Source: Chloroflexota bacterium
GTDB taxonomy: Bacteria; Chloroflexota; UBA6077; FW602-bin22; JAMCYS01
Reading direction: 5' to 3'
DNA: 34,773 bases
Assembly: GCA_023473795.1 (NCBI GenBank)
Contig: JAMCYS010000035.1
Coordinates: forward strand, 1 to 34,773
The notes under the pieces were generated by a model. That model was not told where the DNA came from. It did no database searches and saw nothing but the letters and a program-made list of their open reading frames with translations. Positions within the stretch are counted from its first letter, which is position 1; every line of letters starts with the position of its first letter. A program made the position numbers and the translations under genes. Of the stretch, positions 1-8,173 are shown in pieces.

Positions 1-223
1 GGCCAAGCAGTGCCGGGCCTGAGCCGAGGTGATAGTCTATGAACTCGCGCCCGGAGACGTCCCAGACGTGGCTGCCCTCGCCCCGAGCGACGACGAGGTT
101 GACGTCGGGCGGCAGCACAAACAGGCCAAGGCCGCCACCGGCAAGGTACTGGCCGGCCTGATGCAACAGAGCCGCCTGGCGTTCGGCGAGTGTGACGAGC
201 GATTCATCAGTCGACTTATTCAC
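1..223 (-). CDS. Class III aminotransferase, N-terminal part (glutamate-1-semialdehyde 2,1-aminomutase-like), cut by window edge
   Basis: The reading frame starts at a GTG (223-221) preceded by GAGGAG with about 9 bases of spacing, and stays open to the left edge, giving 74 residues. The translation contains GSHVWDVSGREFIDY followed by LGSGPALLG. This is the conserved N-terminal signature of class III PLP aminotransferases of the glutamate-1-semialdehyde aminomutase subgroup (pattern G..VWDvdG.eyiDy..g.GplilGH). The PLP lysine lies outside the window, so activity cannot be judged. The gene follows the permease gene by about 50 bp on the same strand and is probably the distal gene of the catabolic operon, so a transaminase acting on the imported compound is more likely than tetrapyrrole synthesis. 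Family assignment is fairly sure; substrate is unknown. Confidence 0.8.
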   Translation of the reverse strand, partial: MNKSTDESLVTLAERQAALLHQAGQYLAGGGLGLFVLPPDVNLVVARGEGSHVWDVSGREFIDYHLGSGPALLG

Positions 224-274
224 GAATGGGTCCTCCTCAGCTAAATCACGAGTCTGTCCGCCCCCGAACTGCTA

Positions 275-1183
275 TCAGCGAAGCCCGCGGCGGTAAGGAT
301 CGAGTACTTTGCCCAGACAGTCGGAGAGTAGATTGAGCCCCACGACCAACGAGGTCAGCGCGAAGCCAGGCACTAGGGCGTACCAGGGAGCCTGCATAAG
401 GTAGGTTCTGCCGTCCTTCAGCATCATCCCCCAGGAAGGATCAGGAGGCTGACTGCCCAAGCCAAGGAAGGTGAGGCCCGCCTCCAGAATCACAGCCTGG
501 GGCACGGCAACGCTGAACTGCATGAGGACAGGCAGCAACGTGTTCGGCAGAATGTCGCGTGCCATAATCCGTGTCCGTCCAGCGCCCAGTACGATCGCCG
601 CCTCCACGTACTCCTTCTCTCGTTCGGACAGTGTGCACGCGCGAACCAATCGGCAGATGATGGGCACGTTAATTACGGCCACGGCCAGAAGCACGTTTAT
701 GCTGCCTGGTCCCGTGACCGCTACCACCGCAATGCCGGTGAAAATGGCAGGAAGCGACATCAGCCCATCGCAGATTCGCATTACGACTGAGTCCACTTTG
801 CCGCCAACAAAGCCGGCGAGGAGTCCGGCGGGTACCCCAATTCCCGATGCGATTAGAACCGCCAGCAGCCCCACCGCAATTGAGATTCGGGAGCCCCAGA
901 GGGTGCGACTCAGAATATCTCGACCAAACTCATCCGCTCCGAGCAAGTAGGAGGATGACGGGGGCATGAATTGATCCTGGGAGTGCATGTTCAGGGGACT
1001 GTACGGACTAATCAGCGGTGCCAGCACAGCGATCACCACCCAAGTGACCACCAGCACTATGCCGATCTTGCCCGTCGTCTCCTGCCAGAGATCCCGGAGG
1101 ACGGCACGCCAGCCATTCTCGCGCTCGAAGTTCCGTACCGGCCCCAGAGCCTCTATCGTCACCCCAGAGGGGCTACCACTCAT
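275..1183 (-). CDS. ABC transporter permease, DppC/OppC family
   Basis: This is an inner-membrane permease of a peptide/nickel/oligosaccharide-type ABC importer, about 302 residues, normal for the family. The N-terminus has the OppC-type start (hydrophobic helix with VLAPLISPYSP, then LLGADEFGRDILSR). About five more membrane helices follow, with the cytoplasmic EAA loop near EKEYVEAAIVLGAGRTRIM and the family end motif ILEAGLTFLGLG...PSWGMML. I prefer the ATG at 1183 because GGAGG lies about 5 bases before it; a GTG two codons upstream is the alternative. It starts 10 bp after the stop of the DppB-type gene and forms the permease pair with it. The ATPase genes are not in the window and may lie further left. 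Substrate cannot be read from the sequence. Confidence 0.93.
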   Translation of the reverse strand: MSGSPSGVTIEALGPVRNFERENGWRAVLRDLWQETTGKIGIVLVVTWVVIAVLAPLISPYSPLNMHSQDQFMPPSSSYLLGADEFGRDILSRTLWGSRISIAVGLLAVLIASGIGVPAGLLAGFVGGKVDSVVMRICDGLMSLPAIFTGIAVVAVTGPGSINVLLAVAVINVPIICRLVRACTLSEREKEYVEAAIVLGAGRTRIMARDILPNTLLPVLMQFSVAVPQAVILEAGLTFLGLGSQPPDPSWGMMLKDGRTYLMQAPWYALVPGFALTSLVVGLNLLSDCLGKVLDPYRRGLR

Positions 1184-1192
1184 CGTCACCTC

Positions 1193-2152
1193 CTACACCT
1201 TCCTGCCACCGGTCAGTCTGATTCTGGGATCCAGGTAGGCGTAGGCAACGTCCGTGAGAAGGTTGATGGCAGCAAAGACCAGTACTATGAAGAGTATGCA
1301 ACCCTGCACCACGGCGTAGTCACGATTCGTGACCGAGTAGAGGACCAGCTTGCCGAGGCCAGGCCAATCGAAGATCGATTCCACGATTACCGCACCGCCC
1401 AGCAGGTGGCCCATCTGCACGCCAATTACCGTGACGACCGGGATCATCGCGTTCTTGATGCCGTGTCTACGCACTATGGTCGTCTCGGCTAACCCCTTGG
1501 CCCTGGCAGTACGTATGTAGTCATTGTTCATGACTTCCGTCAGTGACGACTTGATGAACCTGGTAAGCACCGCGGAGACAGGGATGCCCAAAGTCACCGC
1601 TGGCAGCACCAACAACCGCAGCGACTGGACCGGGTCGTCGGCAGCCGAGATGTACCCGGAGGGCGGGACCCAGCGCAGCCAGAGTCCAAAGCCCAGAGCG
1701 AGCAAGAGTCCTAGCCAGAAGTTCGGAATGGCCAAGCTCAAGGCACTGAACGTCGAAACGGCAACCTCGACTCTCGCCTGTTTGCGCAGGGCTGCTAGGA
1801 AGCCAAGTGGAAACGAGAGGAGCAGCGCCACGGCCAGACCACCCATCGCCAGCTGGAACGTCACCGGCACCCGTCGCAGAATCAGCTCGCCCACCGGAGC
1901 CTGGTTAATGAACGACTTGCCCAAGTCACCTCTAACCACTCGGCTGAGCCAGAGGACGTACTGGTTAGGCAGAGGCTCGTTCAAACCTAGCTGGTTCCTT
2001 ATGACCTCGACCTGCGCGGGCGTCGCCCAAGGCCCGGCTACCATGTACGCGGGATCGCCTGGGGTCAAATGAATGATCAGGAACACGGCGACCGACATGG
2101 CCGCCAGGACCACCAGAGCCTGGGCCAACCTCCGGACTATGTACGCAACCAT
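1193..2152 (-). CDS. ABC transporter permease, DppB/OppB family
   Basis: This is the first permease of the family 5 ABC importer, 319 residues. It begins with the classic OppB N-terminus (RRLAQALVVLAAMSVAVF, then HLTPGDPA), followed by the periplasmic loop with QLGLNEPLPNQY and WLSRVVRGDLGKSF, and five further helices. The EAA loop is visible at NNDYIRTARAKGL, and the C-terminus ends DPRIRL, typical of the family. The ATG at 2152 has GGGAG about 6 bases upstream. It lies between the solute-binding protein gene and the DppC gene, in the usual order. A strong stem-loop sits in the gap upstream of this gene and may lower its expression relative to the binding protein. Confidence 0.94.
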   Translation of the reverse strand: MVAYIVRRLAQALVVLAAMSVAVFLIIHLTPGDPAYMVAGPWATPAQVEVIRNQLGLNEPLPNQYVLWLSRVVRGDLGKSFINQAPVGELILRRVPVTFQLAMGGLAVALLLSFPLGFLAALRKQARVEVAVSTFSALSLAIPNFWLGLLLALGFGLWLRWVPPSGYISAADDPVQSLRLLVLPAVTLGIPVSAVLTRFIKSSLTEVMNNDYIRTARAKGLAETTIVRRHGIKNAMIPVVTVIGVQMGHLLGGAVIVESIFDWPGLGKLVLYSVTNRDYAVVQGCILFIVLVFAAINLLTDVAYAYLDPRIRLTGGRKV

Positions 2153-2235
2153 CGGGGTCTCCCTATTCTCCCAGCCGTGGCTCTCTTGTCGTCTGGCTAG
2201 TGGACAGGCACTGAACCTGCCGCGTGGAGGGACAT

Positions 2236-2273
2236 GGGGTGGGACATCAGCCAGCTAGCCCTGATCCCACCCC
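2236..2273 (-). terminator. Strong stem-loop between solute-binding protein and permease genes
   Basis: The arms GGGGTGGGACATCAG (2236-2250) and CTGATCCCACCCC (2261-2273) pair over 13 bp with a 2-base CA bulge and a 10-base loop. There is no T-tract, so this is unlikely to be a full intrinsic terminator. It lies 47 bp after the end of the binding-protein gene and 84 bp before the permease gene. Hairpins at this place in ABC-importer operons are known to stabilise the upstream binding-protein mRNA or cause partial termination. That role is inferred here from position only. Confidence 0.6.
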
Positions 2274-2319
2274 TCTCCAGGTTTACGAGCGATTGGAGGT
2301 ACTCCGCCGCCCGTGGTGC

Positions 2320-4011
2320 TTACTTATCGAGCCAGGCATTCTCGAGCATCATGAAGGCATCGATGTTCGCCTGATAGCCTTGCAGGTACGTTCGTCGGGG
2401 CCAGATGTTGGGCTTGGTGGCAACGACTATGGACCAGGACTCGTCTACCATGATGCTCTGCAGTTGGCGGTAGATTTGCTTTCGCTTCTCTACGTCCAAC
2501 GTCTTCATCCCCTCGTCCACCAGGCGATCGTATTCTGCCGACCGGAACTTGGCGCTGTTGTCCTTCTTGTAGATAGGTATGCCGAACAGCGAGGAAGGGT
2601 CCTTGTTTACCCTTGCTTGTGCACCTACCATGATGTCATACCCACCATTCAACCAGATGGGGTAGGCCTGTGCCGCCTCCATGGTCTTGATGGTCATCTT
2701 GATCCCGATCTGGGCCGCGTCTGCCTGCATAACCTGGGCTATGCTGCCTGACTCGGGGATCGAGCCGAAGGTAATCACGGTGGTTTCAAAACCGTTAGGA
2801 TACCCGGCCGCCGCGATCATCTGCTTTGCCTTCTGCAGGTCGAAGGCGAAGTAATTGTCGTACTTGGGATCGTAGACCCAAGTGTGCTTGAGGTAGTACG
2901 GAGCGAAGATCGGTTGGGTGGCCCCAAAAAAGGTCTTCTCCGAGATGGTTTTGCGGTTGACTATGTACTGGAACGCCTGCCGCACCTGCTTGTTGTCAAA
3001 CGGTTTCTTGTCGCAGCCGAGCGCTATGTTCCAGAACGCCCCTTCCACTTCGCTTATTTCAATCGTCAGGTTCTTGTCGTCCTTGAGGCGTCCATATTCT
3101 GAATAGGGACAGGGCTCGATGAAATGCACGGTGTCCGCCAACAATGCGGTAGTCATGGCCTGGGCGTCGTTGTATGCCTTGGCGGTGAACCCGTCGACCA
3201 GCGGCTTGCCCTGGCGAAAATAATCGGGGTTCCGCTGCATCTTCACGCTCTCGCCAGCCACCCACTCCTGGAATTTGAAGGGGCCGGTGCCGATGGGCTT
3301 GGTGTTGATTTGGCCGATCGTCTCCTTGTTGAGAATGTACATGCAGTCGTACAGATCGAACTTCCCCGGCTGCGGCGACTTGTACAACACCTGGGCAGTG
3401 TACTTGTCTAGAGCCTTAGCCGAGTCGATGAGCGCGGCGAGAGGCGCCAATTGATGTCCGATCTTCGCGTCCTTTACTCTCTCCATATTGAACACCACGT
3501 CATCGGCTACGAGCTCCCTGCCATTGTGGAACTTCACACCTTGGCGAAGGTGGAACGTGACTGAGCTGCCGTCGGGCGCCTCCTCCCACGACTCGGCGAG
3601 CTCTGGCTGGGGCTTGAGGTTTGCATCGTAGCGTACCAGCGGATTGTAGATCTGGTTGTGAATCGGTCGGTTGACTTGCCCCAAGTACCAGGGGTCTAGC
3701 GTCGCAACGTCGCCACTGTGGCCGTGCACCAACTGGCCGCCGGCCTTTGGCTGCTTGGCGGCTGCTGGCTGAGTTCCCGGCGCCTTGGACGCGGCAGGGG
3801 CAGATGTTGCCGCAGCGGCGGGCGCCTGGGTAGACTTGGCAGGAGCCGGACTGGGGGAAGCCGCCGGTGGTGTTGTCGCACAACCGGCAATCGACTGAGC
3901 GACCAGAACCGAGGTACCAGCGCTCAACAGTAGGCCAATCAGCCTGCGCCTTGAAATCGTCGCTGTTCTTGTTCGCCTTGTGAGTCCGTCAGCAGCACCT
4001 TTCGTCGCCAT
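2320..4011 (-). CDS. ABC transporter substrate-binding lipoprotein, family 5 (peptide/oligosaccharide type)
   Basis: This is the extracytoplasmic receptor of the importer, 563 residues. The N-terminus carries an SRRRLIG twin-arginine-like motif, a hydrophobic core and a lipobox I-A-G-C with the lipidated Cys at residue 44. A linker rich in Ala, Pro, Ser and Thr runs to about residue 90. The mature part shows the SBP family 5 signatures: TLDPW near the start, LAESWEEAPDGSSVTFHLRQGVKFHNG with DDVVF, GTGPFKF, and late in the protein FDLQKAKQMIAAAGYPNG. The ATG at 4011 has a clear GGAGGACAAC site. It sits between the oxidoreductase genes and the permease genes, so the ligand is probably the substrate of these enzymes. 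Family 5 proteins bind peptides, sugars, nickel or opines; the ligand is not identifiable here. Confidence 0.93.
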   Translation of the reverse strand: MATKGAADGLTRRTRTATISRRRLIGLLLSAGTSVLVAQSIAGCATTPPAASPSPAPAKSTQAPAAAATSAPAASKAPGTQPAAAKQPKAGGQLVHGHSGDVATLDPWYLGQVNRPIHNQIYNPLVRYDANLKPQPELAESWEEAPDGSSVTFHLRQGVKFHNGRELVADDVVFNMERVKDAKIGHQLAPLAALIDSAKALDKYTAQVLYKSPQPGKFDLYDCMYILNKETIGQINTKPIGTGPFKFQEWVAGESVKMQRNPDYFRQGKPLVDGFTAKAYNDAQAMTTALLADTVHFIEPCPYSEYGRLKDDKNLTIEISEVEGAFWNIALGCDKKPFDNKQVRQAFQYIVNRKTISEKTFFGATQPIFAPYYLKHTWVYDPKYDNYFAFDLQKAKQMIAAAGYPNGFETTVITFGSIPESGSIAQVMQADAAQIGIKMTIKTMEAAQAYPIWLNGGYDIMVGAQARVNKDPSSLFGIPIYKKDNSAKFRSAEYDRLVDEGMKTLDVEKRKQIYRQLQSIMVDESWSIVVATKPNIWPRRTYLQGYQANIDAFMMLENAWLDK

Positions 4012-4126
4012 GTTGTCCTCCTTCTATTCGACTGCGTGGAGCCAAAGGTCAGCGCGAGAGCCAGACTGCATTTGCCTCAGGCGATCGATTAATGACATAC
4101 GCCTACAAAGCCGCCCTAAATGGCAG

Positions 4127-5134
4127 CTACAAGGTCACCGTTCTGCCGGTGCTGTAGGACTTGATGATGGCCAGCAGCACCCGGTTTACCGCCAAACCAT
4201 CCGTCTCGTCGGGCAATGGGTGTCCACCAGCCAGGATTGTGTCCACGAAGTAGCGTACTGAGGTAATCCACCAGCCACGTGTCTTCCCGGAGTAGTCCTT
4301 CACCTCCCAATCCCACGGCAAGGTCTCAGCTTCCTTGCCGTAAACGTTGAGCCCCTGGTGACCCCAGTCCGACTCCACTATGCCGGAATCCCCAAGGATC
4401 TCTAGCTTCAGGTCCATCGATGGCTGATGCGAGTCGGGCAGAATCCAGGAACCCTCGCAAGTCGCGTGAGCGCCGTTCGAGAAAGTGAGCAGGCAGACGG
4501 TTGTGTCAGGAGTCTGTACGCCACGGTTGGCGAGTGCTCCCCAGCCTGACACGGCATAGACGGTCCTGACTTCGTCCTGCGCTAGCCAGCGGACTATGTC
4601 GACCAGGTGGGAGAGTAGGTACATGGTAGGGTTGGTGTCTGCCGCCCAAGGCATGACCAGCGTCTTGGAAAGCTTCGGCCTCGTCCGTATGTAGAAGTAC
4701 TCTGGGCGCCCGACTTTGCCGCTACTTAGGGCATCTCTAATTTGGGCCACGATAGGCCGATGCCTGTTGCCGTAGTTGACCATCAGGCGCTTGCCGCTCT
4801 TTCGCACCGCTTCCACGATGGCAATGCCGTCGTCCAACGTAACCGAAAGCGGCTTCTCCAGGAGGACGTGGACGCCAGACTGAACCGCATCGACCACCGG
4901 TGCGCGATGCCGATTGTCCGGTGTCGCCACCGAGACCGCATCCAATTTCGTCTTCTCGAGCATTTCCCGGTGGTCGACGTAGACTTGAGGGATACGGTAG
5001 CGTTCTGCGAGGCTCTCCGCCCGCTCACGGTTCAGGTCACAGACCGCAACAAGATCGGCGTTCTCGTACTCGGCAAGCACCCTAGCGTGCATTTCGCCCA
5101 TAACCCCGGCGCCGATGATGCCCATCTTAAGCAC
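4127..5134 (-). CDS. Gfo/Idh/MocA family NAD(P)-dependent oxidoreductase (copy 1)
   Basis: This is a probable NAD(P)-dependent sugar, inositol or similar dehydrogenase of about 335 residues. The N-terminal Rossmann motif is IIGAGVMGEMHA, the catalytic-lysine motif is LEKPLSV, and the second active-site region reads SHLVDIVRWL, with the His and Asp typical of the family. The frame is open to a GTG at 5203, but that start lacks a usable ribosome-binding site. I chose the GTG at 5134 because GGAGGT lies about 10 bases upstream and it gives the normal family start just before the Rossmann fold; an ATG at 5152 is possible. Its neighbour is a second member of the same family, so the two may act in sequence or as an oxidation/reduction pair. 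Substrate unknown. Confidence 0.9.
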   Translation of the reverse strand: MLKMGIIGAGVMGEMHARVLAEYENADLVAVCDLNRERAESLAERYRIPQVYVDHREMLEKTKLDAVSVATPDNRHRAPVVDAVQSGVHVLLEKPLSVTLDDGIAIVEAVRKSGKRLMVNYGNRHRPIVAQIRDALSSGKVGRPEYFYIRTRPKLSKTLVMPWAADTNPTMYLLSHLVDIVRWLAQDEVRTVYAVSGWGALANRGVQTPDTTVCLLTFSNGAHATCEGSWILPDSHQPSMDLKLEILGDSGIVESDWGHQGLNVYGKEAETLPWDWEVKDYSGKTRGWWITSVRYFVDTILAGGHPLPDETDGLAVNRVLLAIIKSYSTGRTVTL

Positions 5135-5239
5135 GGCCGCTGTTACCTCCATCACTTCGTTGGACTCAGAAGGGCCAGATCGCCTATCTGGCGAGCCGTT
5201 CACTCCGCCGAGCCAGCCACCACAGGCGGGTCCCGACGC

Positions 5240-6247
5240 CTAACCGTCCCTCTTAACGGTCCCCGAATCCAGTAAGGTTTGCACCAGTTCCACTACCGTG
5301 AGTGCCTCTCGCGCCTGTTCTGGGCTGCCAAGCGCCGGTGGCGTGTCATTCTGGACACACTTCACGAAGTAGGAGAGCTCCTCCTCGTAGGCATCGACTT
5401 GCTGGTACGCTATGTCTGATGGCTCCCCATCAGTTGGGTACATCTTCAGCGCGTGGTGCACCGTCTCGAATCCGTACCGTCCATCGGCCAGTCTGCGCCG
5501 CTGGAAGCGGTACTCAAGCGCACCGTGTTCACACAAGACGCGACTTTCAAAGGTCACCGGAAAGCAGCGGGGCATGAGGTAGCTTACTTCTATCTGGCCT
5601 ATGACGTTCGTGTGTGACAAGAGTGCAACTTGGACGTGGTTCCACCCGTCGTAACCTTCGCCTTTCTTGCCTATCGCTGCCGCCACCTCCTTTGGCTTGC
5701 CGAAGTAGCAGTTGAACAGGTCCACGTCGTGAATCAGCAGGTCATACAAGGCAGAGGAGCCCTGAGCGAACCATTTGCGCCACAAGGGAGTAGAGGCCAG
5801 GCGGCAGGCATAGTAAGCCTGCGGTGCACCGACTCTGCCTTCAGCCAGAATGCGCTGAATGGCCACGTACTCCGGCCAGAATCTGGTTGTGTGTCCTACC
5901 ATGAACTTGACGCCTGCCGCCTGTGCTTTCTCGATCATGCGATCGCAATCAGCAACGGTCAGGGCAATCGGCTTCTCGCAAAGGACATGTTTGCCAGCAG
6001 CAAAGGAGAGAATCGCCTGCTCTGCATGGAGGTTGGATGGCGAGCAGATGTCCACCGCATCGACCAGCCCGCCCTCCAGAAGGTCCTCAAGGCAGTCGCA
6101 GCCCCTGGCGTCGTACTTCTCGGCTAGGGGGCCGGCGCGCCCTGGGCCGGAGCCGACTAAGGCCGTTAGGCGCACGCGCTCTAGTCTGGACAGAATGGAG
6201 GCGTGTAAGCTGGCCATATTGCCGGTGCCCACGATACCGATTCTCAA
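5240..6247 (-). CDS. Gfo/Idh/MocA family NAD(P)-dependent oxidoreductase (copy 2)
   Basis: This is the second dehydrogenase of the family, about 335 residues, clearly diverged from copy 1. It shows the Rossmann motif IGIVGTGNMASLHA, the lysine motif CEKPIALTV and the active-site segment LIHDVDLFNCYFG. Two starts are possible: a GTG at 6256 without a Shine-Dalgarno site, and a TTG at 6247 preceded by GAGGTGG with a spacing of about 5. I favour the second, which begins MRIGIVG in the family manner. It lies 54 bp after the phosphodiesterase gene and 105 bp before copy 1, on the same strand. Tandem Gfo/Idh genes beside an importer usually mark breakdown of a carbohydrate, cyclitol or sugar derivative; the exact compound is not visible. 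Confidence 0.9.
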   Translation of the reverse strand: MRIGIVGTGNMASLHASILSRLERVRLTALVGSGPGRAGPLAEKYDARGCDCLEDLLEGGLVDAVDICSPSNLHAEQAILSFAAGKHVLCEKPIALTVADCDRMIEKAQAAGVKFMVGHTTRFWPEYVAIQRILAEGRVGAPQAYYACRLASTPLWRKWFAQGSSALYDLLIHDVDLFNCYFGKPKEVAAAIGKKGEGYDGWNHVQVALLSHTNVIGQIEVSYLMPRCFPVTFESRVLCEHGALEYRFQRRRLADGRYGFETVHHALKMYPTDGEPSDIAYQQVDAYEEELSYFVKCVQNDTPPALGSPEQAREALTVVELVQTLLDSGTVKRDG

Positions 6248-6301
6248 AGCGTCCACCTCGCGAGATAGCGTCTAGTATTGGGGAATACTCTGGCCGATGG
6301 C

Positions 6302-8173
6302 TCAGCGGCTGGCGTCCACCAGCGCCTGATAGATCACCCCTCCCTCGCACTGCTCGGGCACCGGCCATGCTGCCAGGCGACAGACAGTGGGTACTACATC
6401 CACCAGCCGGACTACCCGGCCGATCTCCGCACCGGACTTGACGCCCGGGCCGCACATGACGAAGAGGCCGTGCAGATCGCCCACTCCTCGCGTGGCAGTG
6501 GGTAGGTGTGAGCCGTGTTCGTCGTTGAAGGCTGGGTCTACGGCATAGACGACATCTCCCGTCCGCGCGCCCCCCAAGCCGATCACCGGTGCATCCTCCC
6601 GCCTCAGAGCCAGCACCACGGGCTTGATTGCCGTCTCCGTGTCGGCATAGTCGTGAAGTAGGTTGATTACCTGCTTGCGAACGTCTTCGTATTCGGCTCC
6701 CGGCTCCACTATGCCGGTAGGCTCCCTTCCCCTCAGATTGATGTATATGTGCACAGTGCGCTGGGCAAATGCCCTAGTTCTCGACCAGTCCACTTGCCTA
6801 CGAGCGGGCCTGCCGTCGTCAACCTGCGGCGCCTTCTTGTACGCCAGGAGCCCAGCTGCCTCCAGAAGACCGTTAACGCTGAACATCTTGCCGTGCGGCT
6901 TGGCGCCATGGTCCGATACCACGACCACCAGAGTGTTGCTGTCTGCCGCCTCCAACATAGCACCAATCACTTTGTCTACCTGCTGGTAGATTTGCTGCTC
7001 CATGTTCACCCACAGCGGCACCTGGCCCTTGTCCTCGGCGAATTCCGGGTCGATCTCCCTACTGCAGGCGTGATAGAGCCAATCCGTGAGATGGAGGTGA
7101 GTAATGAATAGGTCCCAAGGCTTGTTCTTCAGGAGATAGGTGGAGGCATCGGCAAGGAACTGATGGTGGAAACCAAAAGTCTCTACTAAGGTGTCACGGT
7201 CGATCCACCCCAACCGGAGCGGCTCAAAGCCAACCCGGCCGGTGGGCAGACCATCGAGAGACTTGATTTCATCCTCGATTGAACTGGGGTGGCCCCAGCC
7301 GTTTAGGGCGCAAATCCCCGGCACGTATAGCCGCAGGCTTCGACCGTCTGCCGATAGTTCCAACAACTTGAAGCGCAGAGCCGCTTTCTGTGGCCCTGCC
7401 TTGGTACGGAACGTCCGTACGATGTTTGGGCTCCACTCGCCGGGTCGCAGCACGGCAAGGACCGCGTTCTTGTGCCTCTCTTCGGCCACAACAAGGGTAT
7501 CGTAGGCCGACCCGCTCAACCCCGATCGATCCACCAGCAAGTGCCAGGTAAACGGGTCCATTTCATACCGGGACCGTCGGGGACTAACCTTCACCTCAGC
7601 TTCCAGTGCCTCAGAGGCGTGCTCGATACCCTGCCATCCCGCGGCCTTCCTCAGATCGATCTCCTGCCCAAACGGATAGGGCTCGGTACTGATGAGTAGG
7701 TCGGAGCTCAGGTTGGCCCTGGGACCATCGGCCAGGCTCAGGTTGATCCGCCATTCCGAGACCCCTAGCCCTGAGCCTCCCACTTGGATGGCATCATGAA
7801 CTGTGCAAGGCCAGGTGGCAGGGTAGTTGACGATGACGGATTGCTTGCCTATCTTGGCAATCGCCTCCCAGATCGTCTCGGCCTGGACGTCCGCGGACTT
7901 GAAGCCCATATGCGTCTTGTCTAGAGGGTCCCCAGGAATGTGCACGTCGAAGTCCGTGATGCCGTGGGTCATGGGCCAGGCGCCAGTGGCAATAGTCGTC
8001 CAGTTGGGAGGGGTGATGGTAGGGAAAGGGACGAGGCAGTTGGGGGCAATCACCCCCCGTTCCATGAGCCTTCTCAGATTCGGCAGACTGCCCCCTCTCG
8101 CCCATTGATAGAGTCGACTGGCGATTGGCGAGTCGATGCCAATGATCATCACCCTATCGGCTTTTTCTGCCAT
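6302..8173 (-). CDS. Alkaline phosphatase superfamily phosphodiesterase / nucleotide pyrophosphatase-like protein
   Basis: This is a predicted metal-dependent phosphodiesterase, phosphatase or sulfatase-like hydrolase of about 623 residues. The first metal ligand is in VMIIGIDSP (Asp 14). The nucleophile region reads FPTITPPNW (Thr 54 by alignment to the nucleotide pyrophosphatase motif TFPNHY), followed by TGAWPMTHG. Further metal ligands are in HLHLTDWLYH, VVVVSDHGAKPHG and the late EHGSHLPT. The first frame start (TTG 8185) overlaps the regulator gene; the ATG at 8173 has GGAG 6 bases upstream and is preferred. No signal peptide is visible, so it should act in the cytoplasm on an imported ester. 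The insert of about 250 residues between the nucleophile and the later metal ligands is not recognised. Substrate unknown. Confidence 0.88.
   Translation of the reverse strand: MAEKADRVMIIGIDSPIASRLYQWARGGSLPNLRRLMERGVIAPNCLVPFPTITPPNWTTIATGAWPMTHGITDFDVHIPGDPLDKTHMGFKSADVQAETIWEAIAKIGKQSVIVNYPATWPCTVHDAIQVGGSGLGVSEWRINLSLADGPRANLSSDLLISTEPYPFGQEIDLRKAAGWQGIEHASEALEAEVKVSPRRSRYEMDPFTWHLLVDRSGLSGSAYDTLVVAEERHKNAVLAVLRPGEWSPNIVRTFRTKAGPQKAALRFKLLELSADGRSLRLYVPGICALNGWGHPSSIEDEIKSLDGLPTGRVGFEPLRLGWIDRDTLVETFGFHHQFLADASTYLLKNKPWDLFITHLHLTDWLYHACSREIDPEFAEDKGQVPLWVNMEQQIYQQVDKVIGAMLEAADSNTLVVVVSDHGAKPHGKMFSVNGLLEAAGLLAYKKAPQVDDGRPARRQVDWSRTRAFAQRTVHIYINLRGREPTGIVEPGAEYEDVRKQVINLLHDYADTETAIKPVVLALRREDAPVIGLGGARTGDVVYAVDPAFNDEHGSHLPTATRGVGDLHGLFVMCGPGVKSGAEIGRVVRLVDVVPTVCRLAAWPVPEQCEGGVIYQALVDASR

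Noticed and set aside
29-244. Plus-strand open frame of 71 codons at the left edge
   Set aside because: It is antisense to the aminotransferase N-terminus, which has a clear family signature and ribosome-binding site.
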